This document shows positions 10,990-20,991 of a stretch of 64,000 nt of DNA, in pieces. The stretch is from the NCBI GenBank assembly GCA_936435175.1, contig OW386558.1:8839337-8903336 (forward strand). Reading direction: 5' to 3'. Within the stretch, counting starts at the first letter, position 1, and every line of letters begins with the position of its first letter. The notes below the pieces were generated by a model that saw nothing but the letters and a program-made list of their open reading frames with translations, ran no database searches and had not been told where the DNA came from. This DNA is from Glyphotaelius pellucidus. Its lineage: Eukaryota > Arthropoda > Insecta > Trichoptera > Limnephilidae. Both the position numbers and the translations under genes were made by a program.

Positions 10990-11450
10990 TTGCGCCCCCA
11001 GATGTGGAATAAGTCGTTAAAGCTAGTTGTTCTGGGAGGTATTTAAAATGTTTACTAGTTTGAGTAAGTCAGGCCAATCGATAACGAAGTTGCAGACTTT
11101 GTCCAGGGTCACGAGGGTTAGAGCAAGTAAAGGCGTTATATTTCGAATGCATATTTATGTTACCCCGTTTAGGTGCGCTCATTCTGTAATTGAGGCAATG
11201 CAGAAATTTCTTTGGATACTTTCAAAATTGTCTTTAGAAATAACTTAAAGTGGAGTCCATATGGAGGTGCAGTATTCACGTTGAGAGCGGACCAGCATAT
11301 GGCAAAGTAGAAGATAGTTTTCTGGTTTTTGAAATACACTGCTGTTTCTGATAAAAAAAAGCCTAGTACGCAGTAGGCTTTATTCACAAAATTTTCAATT
11401 TGCGTTCTTGTTTTTTGAAGTTTGGAATCAAAAAATACATCTAGGTTACG
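10990..11450 (-). pseudogene. LINE reverse transcriptase thumb fragment
   Basis: Minus-strand translation from about 11450 gives NLDVFFDSKL, then KTRTQIENFVNKAYCVLGFF and IFYFAICWSALN. This matches the post-palm region of Jockey/CR1-group reverse transcriptases (DLGVxFDSKL followed by KALxxLGFI and LYFALVRSxLEYAS). The usual LEYAS is degraded and a stop ends the frame near 11169. It is a dead fragment with no 3' tail recognised. Confidence 0.6.
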
Positions 11451-11552
11451 CTTATAATTTACGTGCTAGAATAAACAGTTTCCTATATTACAATTTTGTA
11501 TGATAGTGTTGCGATTTAAGTAAAGCATATTTTTTTAATCGAAGGTTGCTAA

Positions 11553-12370
11553 TTTTTTTTTTTTTTTACATTAACTCCACACAGGAGGCCCTGAGGAAAA
11601 AATAATTTCCCTCAGGGCCTATGTCATCTTTGAGGATGCTGTGTAGAGGGTGTTTTTGAGGAGAGGAAGGAGTGAACATGGGTCTTGAAGAGACCCATAT
11701 TGTAGGAGGGAGGAAACACAGAGGCCGGCAAATCGTTCCACAGCCGAGCTGTTGAACTCAAGAACGAGTCGTAGAAACGACCCGTTCTCATGTGACTAAT
11801 GTCAACCGTGTACAAATGTTGAGCGCGCGTTTGGCGTGTTTCCCGACTATGCACCGGTGCCGAGGGGATCAATGACGCTAGTTCCTCGGAGCATCTTCCA
11901 TTGTAATACCGGTAGAACAAGGACAGCATTCCCGCCTGGCGCCTGTGCTCTAAAGATTGCAATCCGTTAGTTAAATTAGGAGAATCTATCAAACGGACCG
12001 CCCGTTTCTGCACAGAGTCAAGGGTTTTTTTCAGGTATTTTGGGGCTCCAGACCAGAGGTGGCTGCCAAATTCAACCGTGGGGCGCACTTGCGATTTGTA
12101 CAGGGCTAGCAGTTGTGTACTATTAAAGTATCTGCGTGCCCTGTACAGTATGCCCAGTTTCTGAGAGGCTAACTTAACTCTGGCCTCGATGGAGCCCCCG
12201 TACCTGAGCTGGTCACTTAGAGTTACACCAAGCATATCAATGGAAGGCCTGTTTGGGAGAATGCTTCCGTTGAAGGAGACTAGATTATCATTTCGATCCC
12301 TTTTAGACGTGATCAGACATGATTGGGTCTTTGAAACATTAAATTCGACGAGGTTACTACTTTGGGTGTG
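11553..12370 (-). mobile_element. LINE-P 3' end, best-preserved copy
   Basis: A 5'-truncated LINE. The open frame runs from about 12370 to the TGA at 11624-11626 without a stop: the first Met is at 12235, but the frame continues upstream (NLVEFNVSKTQS, then RPSIDMLGVTLSDQL). It encodes the RT thumb and C-terminal segment, with RPTVEFGSHLW, QKRAVRLID and a terminal ARLWNDLPASVFP. This layout is typical of CR1/Rex1/Jockey-type LINEs; the exact clade is not assigned. The palm is absent, so it is non-functional alone. The 3' UTR is short and ends in a poly(A) seen as the T run at 11553-11567. Other copies are at 33.8, 41.7, 56.1 and 62.1 kb. Confidence 0.85.
11569..11645 (-). other. LINE-P 3' structured tail (two nested stems)
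   Basis: In the RNA sense the inner stem is AGGCCCTGAGG paired with CCTCAGGGCCT, enclosing an A/T-rich loop. The outer stem is CT(A/C)CACACAG paired with CTGTGTGGAG. The ORF2 stop lies in the bulge between them. The same two stems are kept in the plus copies at 42.2 and 56.9 kb and in SINE-B, which suggests selection for recognition by the LINE-P reverse transcriptase. Confidence 0.65.
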
Positions 12371-12599
12371 ACATTAAATGTTAAATGAAAAATTATACTT
12401 GTGATACATCACTTTTTTACTATTAATATTTAACACGAGACCAGGTTTCGCTTTGCTCAAGCTCGGCTGTTAAATATTTATAATAAAATTTAATTTTATA
12501 ACAAAACAAATTACAAAGTGTATTTTTTCATTTAATATAATGCTTATTTGTTTACATTTGTCGTAACTTGATAAATTTGGTTTTTAAAGTAGACAATCA

Positions 12600-12985
12600 T
12601 ATAAATTCCTAAAGGCAAATATTTTTATTATTAATGTTAGTATACAAGACAATAAAGAAACATTTAGTATCAATATCGAAACAAAATATAAAAAAAAATA
12701 ACAGTGGACCTAGAATACATCCCTGTGGCACGCCAGAAGAAACTTAAAAGGTTACCACATAGAAATATCTGTTAAATACTCTAAATTTTGCTGGCAATGA
12801 CACAATTTGCTGCCGTTAAGTATAAGATGAATTAACAGAATAAGTTTTCCTGGTTCCGTTATATAATTTTTTTAGTAAGAATAATGTTGCAGACGTTTTT
12901 CGTTAAAAGGCTTTTGGTAGTATTAGACTTAGATCAACGTAATCGTATTTCTTCTTTAAAATTTTATTAACTCAAATTCAAAAAG
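12600..12985 (-). pseudogene. LINE reverse transcriptase palm fragment
   Basis: Minus-strand translation near 12760-12690 gives SGVPQGCILGPLLFFFIF, the RT motif normally GVPQGSxLGPLLFxIY. Upstream, around 12950, YDYVDLSLILPKAF resembles the VxxDLSKAFD motif. Frames shift and stop between the motifs and no YxDD box survives. It lies upstream of LINE-P in the same orientation but is separated by about 230 bp of unrelated A+T-rich DNA, so I treat it as a different remnant. Confidence 0.6.
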
Positions 12986-13741
12986 GCTTCTAACTTCTTA
13001 AATCGAGAGAAACTTGATATTTCACGAAATTATTATCTTGCTGAAGAATTTAAAATAAATTGTGGAAACCTCAAAATGTAAAAAAAATAATTTGGCTTTA
13101 ATTTTTTAGAAATATATTTTATAAAGCGTATTAAACAGATCTCTTAATTTTTAAGAGGGAAAATGGCTATTGGTTTTCTCGTATTGAAGGATTTTTCAAC
13201 AGCGATTAATATAGTTGAAATAGTTTTTATATCTAATCAAGGTTCATATCGCTAATACATGTTTGAAGATTATGGAAATGAAGAATTTTAAACAAAATCG
13301 ATTTATTTTCTTTTTTAAGTGTAAGAAAATCCTCGTTTTATTACTCGTCACTTCGATTTTTTTGCCGTAAAATCATTTTTTATTATTCTGCCCTAAAATT
13401 GTATTGTAAGCGTGTCCGTGTTTTCGGAGTTACATATTAAAATATCTACATTATTTTTTTAACGTTTTCTTATTTTCATTGACCAACCTGGAGCCCAATA
13501 TATCTTATGTAAATTTGATACACGTCTTCTTTCAACTTTTCAAGTTTTCTTTCAAGTCAGTATAGACCACAATTGTATGTATTTTCTGTTCAGTGGTTAT
13601 ATTCAAAATACGAATATAACATGAAAATAAGGAAGTCATAAAAAAATAAAGTAACACCAACAACCATAAGGAAATCAACATACACGAATAGACATTCAGA
13701 TGAGGAAATGAACGGACGTAACAATGAGCTCTCTACAAACA
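12986..13741. other. A+T-rich spacer, nothing recognised
   Basis: No supported feature. The short minus frame at 13590-13856 runs into SINE-B and is not called. Confidence 0.4.
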
Positions 13742-14235
13742 TTTTTTTCAACATCTCCACGAAGGAGTCCCCAAGGACGAAAATTCTTTCAGGGTCAATG
13801 ACATTTTCGGGAATGCTGTGTGTAGGGTGATTTTTCTCGTAAACTCTCCCTCCCACAGATAGGAAGGAGAAGAAGTTCTGGGAAGGAAAAAAGTATGAAG
13901 GGTAGGTAGGAATTTGGGATCAATGTGTACAGGAGTGACGAACGTATGGATCCATCTCTGCTACTGCGGTGCAAGATGATGGGTGGAGAGAGTCCGACTA
14001 GTAAGGTCAAAAGATTTCCCTCAACCAATCTCTCCTGATCTGGTTCACCATGTAGCAGGTAGGGAAAAGCATACGCCGCCGCCAAGACTTAGACAAACCT
14101 CACCCTATGAGCCCGGCACCCCCGCTAAGTCACCAAACGTAGCAAAATACTTGGAGTGACCTACGGCAGGTGTGAAGGTTATCCAATAAATGGTTCCCGG
14201 GGCGTCGATACCCATTCTCACCTCCCAAATTGAAA
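13742..14235 (-). mobile_element. SINE-B, long diverged copy
   Basis: Reversed tail at 13742 onward (decayed: AACATCTCCACGAAGGAG), then GGAATGCTGTGTGTAGGG, GAAGTTCTGGGAAGG, the GTGACGAACGTATGG segment, GATCTGGTTCACC, and the 5' part with GGTTCCCGGGGCG. It is the longest single copy and includes a middle section missing from the dimer at 3.1-3.9 kb. Confidence 0.7.
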
Positions 14236-14697
14236 AAAAAGGGAATGAATAAATCACGATGTAACACCTACCCAACAATGCCTGCCTTGGAACAGTGAGG
14301 GGGACTATGTTATTCAGTAGATATTAGTCAATAAAATCAAGGTGTAATTCACACCCGGTAGAAATAAAACCTTCAGAAAACTAAAGTAGACAGGAGTGGG
14401 GAGACTACGAAGCACTTTTTTTTTATCAATGTGAAGGATGATTTTGTTTTTCCATATTTTTGTCGTCGAATTCCAGTGCGCCTTTTCCTATACATTTGGT
14501 TATTTTATTAGTATTTATGTTTTCTTCTTCGAAGTCACTAGATGTCGCTCTTTTACGTATTTTCTTTGCCTGTTCATTTTGGAATGATTCGAAGATTGGC
14601 TATTGATTTTACAAAAATAAATATATATATTTTTTTAAATTTAATAGGATTCGATCCTTGGTCCGTCGTTTATATCAATGGACTAAAGGAGACGCAA
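14236..14697. other. Spacer with a decayed tRNA-like head
   Basis: Mostly A+T rich. At about 14645-14700 GATTCGATCCTTGG, ATCAATGGACTAAAGG and CAACCCGAAGG look like a scrambled SINE-A head just before the next copy. Confidence 0.35.
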
Positions 14698-15052
14698 CCC
14701 GAAGGTCGCGGGATCGAATCCCGGCGTGGCAAATAAATTTTATTTGATCAATTTGTGTTATTTCACAATTAAATAATTAAAAATAATATACAGTATATTT
14801 GTGGCACGTTCCAGAGTGGAAGGTACTCTCAGCATCGCCCCAGTGTAAGACCACCATTCTGAATTGAAACGATGCTTGAAATGGCTTTGGTGACCAGATC
14901 TGAATAGCCAGATGCTTTCCCACCTTCCTCTTCCCCATATCCTTCCCTTCCCCACTACCTTCAGCCTCACAACATACCCCAATTGGGGATGCCTAAGTCT
15001 CACTGGCTCCAGACGGGAGCAGTTGGGACTCTTGTGCGGTATACTTATACTC
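14698..15052 (+). mobile_element. SINE-A copy
   Basis: Starts within the head at GGTCGCGGGATCGAATCCCG (B box intact) and runs to CTTGTGCGGTATACTTATA. It has the CCCCAATTGGGG palindrome and the TCCAGACGGGAGC hairpin. A short deletion removes the GTGTTT word before GGTGACCAGATC. The poly(A) is poor. Confidence 0.8.
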
Positions 15053-15821
15053 AAAAGTATTTACGTGGGACCGTGGATTTATTGTATTATGTTAGAACCG
15101 AGTACCCATTTTTTGTGAACTACATATCGGAAAAGTGAACATGAAGTAATATATAAAAAGCAATAAATGCGTGTTCATGTTATTTGCCGAACATCTTCAA
15201 GTAAGTAAAGAAATGAATAGCCTCGTTACGATCAAACCTCGAATATACTGACTTTTGGTGTTATATCAATGCTGTATGATTTCTGAATCAATCTTGTATA
15301 TTTTTCCATTGAATACACAAAAAACGCTTGATTTGTTCGCATCGAAAGATAAATCACATCATCAATTGAACTCGTATGAATGCACAGCGAATGAGACCTG
15401 AACGGGACGTATATTATTTATTCTAAATATAGTTGTCCGCCTCTAACAACTTGTGACTACGCTGGCTGTGTTTACCCCCCCTTTAAGTGCAACTCAATCC
15501 TAGGGGTTGATTCAATATATCGACTAAGAAATTGTAACACGAAGAATCAGTCAAGGTTTTGTTCATACAGAGTTATTCCCTAATTTTCTCCTTGGATTTT
15601 GAGTCTAGTACAATTTAAGAAAAATGTAATAAAGATATCGATCACTAAGCGTGTCAGCACTTTGTGCTTTTTTGACAAGTTACTTCTTATAGGAGTTAGG
15701 ACCCTCCAAAAATCGTTAAAATTGCCTGGTTTGATCGCCATTGTTCAGCGTAAAAATTAATCAATGTATTTAAAAAAAATACAGCGTACTTTTGTTACAT
15801 ACAATATTTTCTTCCAATTCA
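15053..15821. other. Spacer, nothing recognised
   Basis: A+T rich, no domain-bearing frame or repeat seen. Confidence 0.4.
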
Positions 15822-16168
15822 GTTTTCCACACAGGAGGCCCTGAGGAAAATAATATCCCTAAAGCCTATGTTTCTTAGTGGATACTGCGTGGAGGATTTT
15901 TTTTTAAATAAGGAAGAAAAGAAAGTTGTGGGAAGGAAATAGGGATGAGGGGTGGGTAGGAATTTGGGGGTCAGTATGTCCTGCAAGGCGGTGGGATGAG
16001 GGGTTCTGACTAGAGAGGTCAAAATAACTCCTCAACCAGTATCTCTCGTTCGGACCACCACGCAGCAAGTGGGCAGACACATCAGCCTCCAAGATTTTGA
16101 CTAACCTTACCCCATAAACCCGGGAACCCCTGCTAAGTCACTAAACGTAGCGAACCATTTGTTGGGCA
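15822..16168 (-). mobile_element. SINE-B fragment
   Basis: Starts with TCCACACAGGAGGCCCTGAG (reversed tail, poly-T lost), then GTGGAAGG/GTGGGAAGG, GGGGTGGGTAGGAATTTGG and CTCGTTCGGACCACC. It ends near CGTAGCGAACCATTTG, so the 5' third is missing. A tRNA or other head is not visible. Confidence 0.65.
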
Positions 16169-17092
16169 CGCGTTTAGCACACTTTCCTGTTGTTCGTCGG
16201 TACTTAATTGGATCGAGTCATTCGGAGGAACTACATTAAAATCTTCATAGTCCAGGTTCACTTATTACTCTCTTAAAAAAAATTTCGTAAATTAACCCCA
16301 CAAATATCATTGGTCCTAAGGTTTATTTTCAGAGCTTATAGAATCAGATTTTGAAAACCAGATACTTTTATAAAATTTTATATTATTGCAGAAGAAAAAA
16401 ATACATATTCACGTAAAGGGTCTAATAAATAACTGCGCTATAAAAAAATTACCTTTTGTATTATTATTACTTTTTACGTGAAGACGTGGACAATATCAAT
16501 ATAAATTTTAAATTCTGTACGTGAGATTTTCTTCAAAAGCTTTCTGAATCGACTCCTTGTTTCAGTATTGCTGTTCGAGTGAACTTCGACCTTATGAACT
16601 CACGGGATGCGCTCTGCTCTTTATTACAAATAATATTCTGTCCACTCTCCCGTAGATGCAATATTGTTTACTGGATCGCTTATTGATTATGGATGAAGAT
16701 GCTTCTGAGATTTTATTTTATAAATGGCCAATAAATGTATTATTTTATTCAAAATTATTATTTTTAAATCTAAACTATTATTAAATCTCTAAACTGACTG
16801 CCCTAAAATAAAAGAGCTAATTAGCAATACCTGAGCAGTCATTTCAAAAAAAAATATTTCTGGAGGTAATAATACCACTACAGCCAATACTAAATTGCTT
16901 TATTTAAACCAATTCCTAGAATCCAAAGATACACACAAATATAATTAAAGTATATTACACTTCATGTTGACAACTTTTCTAAAAGTCACCTTTATTTATT
17001 AATTTTCATCTGCTAAATAAAATGTTCACTGCTATTCCTTAAGAGTTCATATTCTGTTTTTGGTTGTAACACATAATTGTATCCTATAAATA
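16169..17092. other. A+T-rich spacer next to the intact LINE
   Basis: No features seen. It is part of the pre-insertion locus of the 17.1-22.7 kb LINE. Confidence 0.4.
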
Positions 17093-17105
17093 AATACTAG
17101 TTGTT
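17093..17105. repeat. Target site duplication, 3' side of LINE
   Basis: AATACTAGTTGTT is repeated exactly at 22643-22655. The last two Ts merge with the T run that is the poly(A) tail, so the true length is 11-13 bp. Confidence 0.9.
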
Positions 17106-17250
17106 TTTTTTTTTTTGGTTTTAGGCAATTCACCCTGGAGAGAGTGCTTTGTGCCGGTAATATTTAAAATGGATAAGAAATTTCGGTTAATCTAATGGGA
17201 AAATAATAAACCAAATTAAATATTGGACTCATTTAGATCACTAAAACAAA

Positions 17251-20200
17251 TTAAATATTGAATTCATTCAGGTTAATAAACTTAAATAAAGCTGTATGAA
17301 CACGAGAATTGTTAAGAGATAAAAGGTATGAAATGTTAAGGGGGGACTGGTGTGTGATTTTAATAAGCCGGCGGTATATGTTCTTGAAAGATGAATGGTT
17401 TTTACAGTTAAAGAAAACGTGGTCGAGGGTTTCCTCTTCCACACCGCACTGGCAGAAGGGATCATCTAAAACTCTAATTCTAGACAAGTGAGATGCAATT
17501 GAACAGTGGCCAATTCTCATTCTCGAGATACATGAAATGAATCGTTTTGAAAGTTTTTTACCGTGAAACCATGGCTTAGCAGGGATATGGTTTTGAATTC
17601 CCGCATAGAAAGATCCAGTTCTTATTTTGGAGACTGCCCAATTTTCTTCCCAGGCATGAGTCATATTAGATTTAAGAATCGGAAAGACATCGGATATAGG
17701 AATTCTAAAATTTAGTGGGATAGTTCCGGAATCTGAACCAGATTTGGCGAGAAAATCGGCCATCTCATTACCCTCGATACCCAAATGGGCAGGGACCCAG
17801 GCCAATATCGTCTCAAACCCAGATTCACTAAGAGAATTGAGAAGATTTTTTATTTTACATATAATATTGTCTTCCGGATAACGTAAAATATTTGACCTAA
17901 TTTTAGTTAGAGCACTTAGCGAATCAGTACATAATAAGGCTCGATGAATGTTGAGAACCTGGATTTGATTTAGCGCTTGTTCAATTGCAAAGCATTCGGC
18001 TGTAAATATGGAAGCTTCTTTCGGTAATTTATAAGTGAGATTGATGTTGAATTCTGGACTATATATAGATGCTCCACATCTTTTATTTTCAAATTTGGAA
18101 CCATCCGTGAAAAGGATGGAAAATCCAGGGAATTTCGAAGCCACTATGCTTTTAAAACAATCATCCACATTTTGAAATTTATTTGGGGAAGATAAAATAT
18201 TCTTCCGAAAGACTGATGTTATTGTGTTCGGCATAAAAGTGATTGCCTTAAATGGAATATTGTATATAGGAAGATTAGGAACTTCTTGAAGATATTGGAG
18301 GGAAGATGATAAAGAATTATAGAGATGAAAACTTTTAATTAAGAGAGGAAAACATTGTTTTTCTCTCAATCTTTTGTTAGAATTCAAATTAACACTTAAC
18401 CTATTAAGACTTTGTTTAATAGGATGATGTGATAACGATAAAGCCTTAAAAATATATTTATTGGCAAGGAATTGCCTTCTGAAATATAATGGAGGCTCCA
18501 CACATTCCACCTGAAGAGCATTAATTAGAGAAGACTTCATAGCTCCAATAATCATTCTGAGGGCTTTTGATTGAATTCTTTCCATTTTCTTATCTAGATA
18601 TTTAGGGAGTGGGTCAAAAAGGAATGAGCCATAATCCAAGTGGCTCCGAACTAGGGAATTATACATTAATTTAAGAGTGGTAGGGTGAGATCCCCACCAT
18701 ACTCTGGAAACTGCTCGCATCATATTAAGTCCCTTTTCACACTTTGTAGAAATTATCTGAATGTGTGGAAGCCAGGAAAGTTTATGGTTCAAAAGAAGAC
18801 CAAGGAATTTGATTTGAGTAGCGGTTTGTAGAGGCACATTATCAAAAGAAATTGAGAATTGGGGAATTTTTCTTTTGCGCGTGAAAGCCACGACCCTTGT
18901 TTTAGATGCCGCCAGATTCATCCCATTTATTGACAACCAGCTTTTAATATATTGTAAAGCCAAATTCATTTCCTTAGCTGCAAGAATAATATTTTTATGT
19001 AACAAATATATAAGGATATCATCCGCAAAGTAAAGACGCTTGATAGAAAAAGGAATTACGGAGTCTAGGTCGCTTATATAAATATTAAACAACAGAGGAC
19101 TAATAACAGAACCCTGGGGCAAACCTCTCCATAGTTTGCGCCTTAAGCATTTAGAGGAAGACTCAATAATAATGGACCTATCTGAGAGCAAATTAATAAT
19201 AAATTGGACTAATTTCGGGGGGATTTGTTTTTTAATTAGCTTTTCTTTCAAAAAATTCAGTAAAACATCATCGTAAGCTGATGAAAGGTCAAGGAATGTG
19301 GCCAATGTATAAGAATTTAGGGATTGGGAAACTCGGATATCAGTTGTGAACAAGCTTAAATTATCCATTGTAGATTTCTTTTTCCGAAAACCATACTGAT
19401 TTGGTGAGATAATATCTTGACTTTCAACAAACCACTCTAATCTGTTCTTCATCAAACGCTCCGCTACTTTCATCAAACATGATGAAAGAGCAATAGGCCG
19501 ATAAGACGAAATTTTAGATGGATTTTTTCCAGGTTTTAAAATGGGAATGATTTTTTGAGTTTTCCAATCATCCGGAATTAGTCCTGTTTCAAACATATTA
19601 TTAATAAGAGATAAGAAATATTCGACCGCCATATCAGAAAATGATTTAATGAAACTATTAAGTATTCCATCGGGACCCGGAGCAGAGTCAGAAAGGGTTC
19701 TTATTACTCGTTTCATCTCATCAATGGAGAAAGGAGCATCTAGCCAGTTAGAATGAGATGGATATGGCTTAATAGAAGGCATTTCTTCACATCCGGCCAC
19801 TGATGGGGGGGCTATTTTATCCGCAAATCCTATAAGAATTTCTTCTGATATATGCTTGGTTCTCGGCGGAGAATACGATGATCCGATTTTTTTTAAGCTA
19901 GACCAAACTGAAGATTGGGGAGTTTCCGGAGACAGGTTCTCACAGAACTTCCGCCATCCAGCGCGTTTTTTATTTTTCAAAATTCGTTTGGTTTCTGCCT
20001 GGGCTTTTTTAACTGATAAAAAAATTTCTAGTGTCATACACTTACGAAAAGAGGAAATTGCTTTTTTACGAGAGTTGACGGAGCGAGTGCATTCCTCGTC
20101 CCACCACGGATTAGAGTGTTTTATTTTAATGTTCGCATTGCGTTTCGGGATGGATTTTTCTGCTGCATTTATAACCATAGAGGGAAACGTCTCACATTGC

Positions 20201-20991
20201 AATCTGATGTCTCCCGGGGACGATTTTTTTTTAAAATTAATAAGGTTATCTAGTTCAGAAGAGAAAGTGCTCCAATTCGCATCATTTATTCTAAATTTGA
20301 GATTATTTTTAACTGGTGGAGGATAAGTGTTAGATTGATGTTGGAATCGGATTATAATTGGAAAATGATCACTAGAGAGGGGGTCGTTTAGGATGTCCCA
20401 AGAGCATTTAGATGCTAACGAATATGAACAAAGAGATAAATCAACAGCACTTTTCCGTTGATGAGGGGGGGTGAATCTGGTTGGAGATCCGTCATTTAAA
20501 AAACATAGGTTATGGGTATCAATAAAATCTAAAAGATTGCGGCCAGAACGATTTGTTATTTTGCTACCCCAAGAAGGGGAATGTGCATTAAAATCTCCAA
20601 GGATCATAAAAGGGGAACAAATCTGGGTTAAGATTGGTGCCCATTCATTTTCAATAAAAGTGGTAGAGGGAGGAATATATATTGATAGTATTGTGATATC
20701 AGATAAGACAGCTGCTATTATCTGGATATCGTCGGAGGGAGTATGTATATTAATTTGTTTAAACGGGATAGAATTATGGATTATCAGAGCCGTGCCGCCT
20801 TTACCATCCGGTCTGTCGTGTCTGAGACAATAATAACCCGGAATTCTTAAGTGAAAGGAGGGTTTTAACCACGTTTCAGAAATGGCGGCCACTGAAACGT
20901 CGTGTTCGTCGAGTAATTGAATTAGGTCAGATTTGTTAGCGAAGAGGCTTCTACTGTTCCACTGAAGAATTTTGTTCAGTTTCGAAGTCAT
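17251..20991 (-). CDS. LINE ORF2: endonuclease, reverse transcriptase, RNase H
   Basis: A 1246-residue polyprotein that would nick target DNA and reverse transcribe the element RNA at the nick. APE-type endonuclease: QWNSRS (N12), SETW (E39), GDFNAH (132-137), AVDLSL (D184) and SSDH (206-209). RT: SYRPIALSS from 496, FLDLSSAYDDV (D568), GLPQGSVISP (623-632) and FADD (655-658). RNase H: FTDGS (D963), E999 in FTAEC, CTDS (D1023), H1069 and D1079 in ADF, so the catalytic acids are all present. The C terminus has a CCHC finger (C1180, C1182, H1191, C1196). The start MTSKL fits because the endonuclease motif follows at once. The first 41 nt overlap ORF1 in another frame, suggesting termination-reinitiation or a similar coupling. 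The length is usual for the family. No frameshift or stop was seen. Confidence 0.95.
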   Translation of the reverse strand: MTSKLNKILQWNSRSLFANKSDLIQLLDEHDVSVAAISETWLKPSFHLRIPGYYCLRHDRPDGKGGTALIIHNSIPFKQINIHTPSDDIQIIAAVLSDITILSIYIPPSTTFIENEWAPILTQICSPFMILGDFNAHSPSWGSKITNRSGRNLLDFIDTHNLCFLNDGSPTRFTPPHQRKSAVDLSLCSYSLASKCSWDILNDPLSSDHFPIIIRFQHQSNTYPPPVKNNLKFRINDANWSTFSSELDNLINFKKKSSPGDIRLQCETFPSMVINAAEKSIPKRNANIKIKHSNPWWDEECTRSVNSRKKAISSFRKCMTLEIFLSVKKAQAETKRILKNKKRAGWRKFCENLSPETPQSSVWSSLKKIGSSYSPPRTKHISEEILIGFADKIAPPSVAGCEEMPSIKPYPSHSNWLDAPFSIDEMKRVIRTLSDSAPGPDGILNSFIKSFSDMAVEYFLSLINNMFETGLIPDDWKTQKIIPILKPGKNPSKISSYRPIALSSCLMKVAERLMKNRLEWFVESQDIISPNQYGFRKKKSTMDNLSLFTTDIRVSQSLNSYTLATFLDLSSAYDDVLLNFLKEKLIKKQIPPKLVQFIINLLSDRSIIIESSSKCLRRKLWRGLPQGSVISPLLFNIYISDLDSVIPFSIKRLYFADDILIYLLHKNIILAAKEMNLALQYIKSWLSINGMNLAASKTRVVAFTRKRKIPQFSISFDNVPLQTATQIKFLGLLLNHKLSWLPHIQIISTKCEKGLNMMRAVSRVWWGSHPTTLKLMYNSLVRSHLDYGSFLFDPLPKYLDKKMERIQSKALRMIIGAMKSSLINALQVECVEPPLYFRRQFLANKYIFKALSLSHHPIKQSLNRLSVNLNSNKRLREKQCFPLLIKSFHLYNSLSSSLQYLQEVPNLPIYNIPFKAITFMPNTITSVFRKNILSSPNKFQNVDDCFKSIVASKFPGFSILFTDGSKFENKRCGASIYSPEFNINLTYKLPKEASIFTAECFAIEQALNQIQVLNIHRALLCTDSLSALTKIRSNILRYPEDNIICKIKNLLNSLSESGFETILAWVPAHLGIEGNEMADFLAKSGSDSGTIPLNFRIPISDVFPILKSNMTHAWEENWAVSKIRTGSFYAGIQNHIPAKPWFHGKKLSKRFISCISRMRIGHCSIASHLSRIRVLDDPFCQCGVEEETLDHVFFNCKNHSSFKNIYRRLIKITHQSPLNISYLLSLNNSRVHTALFKFINLNEFNI

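Noticed and set aside
11027..11248. Plus-strand 73-residue frame
   Set aside because: Antisense to the LINE thumb fragment on minus.
19856..20833. Plus-strand frames of 156 and 120 residues
   Set aside because: Antisense shadows of LINE ORF2.
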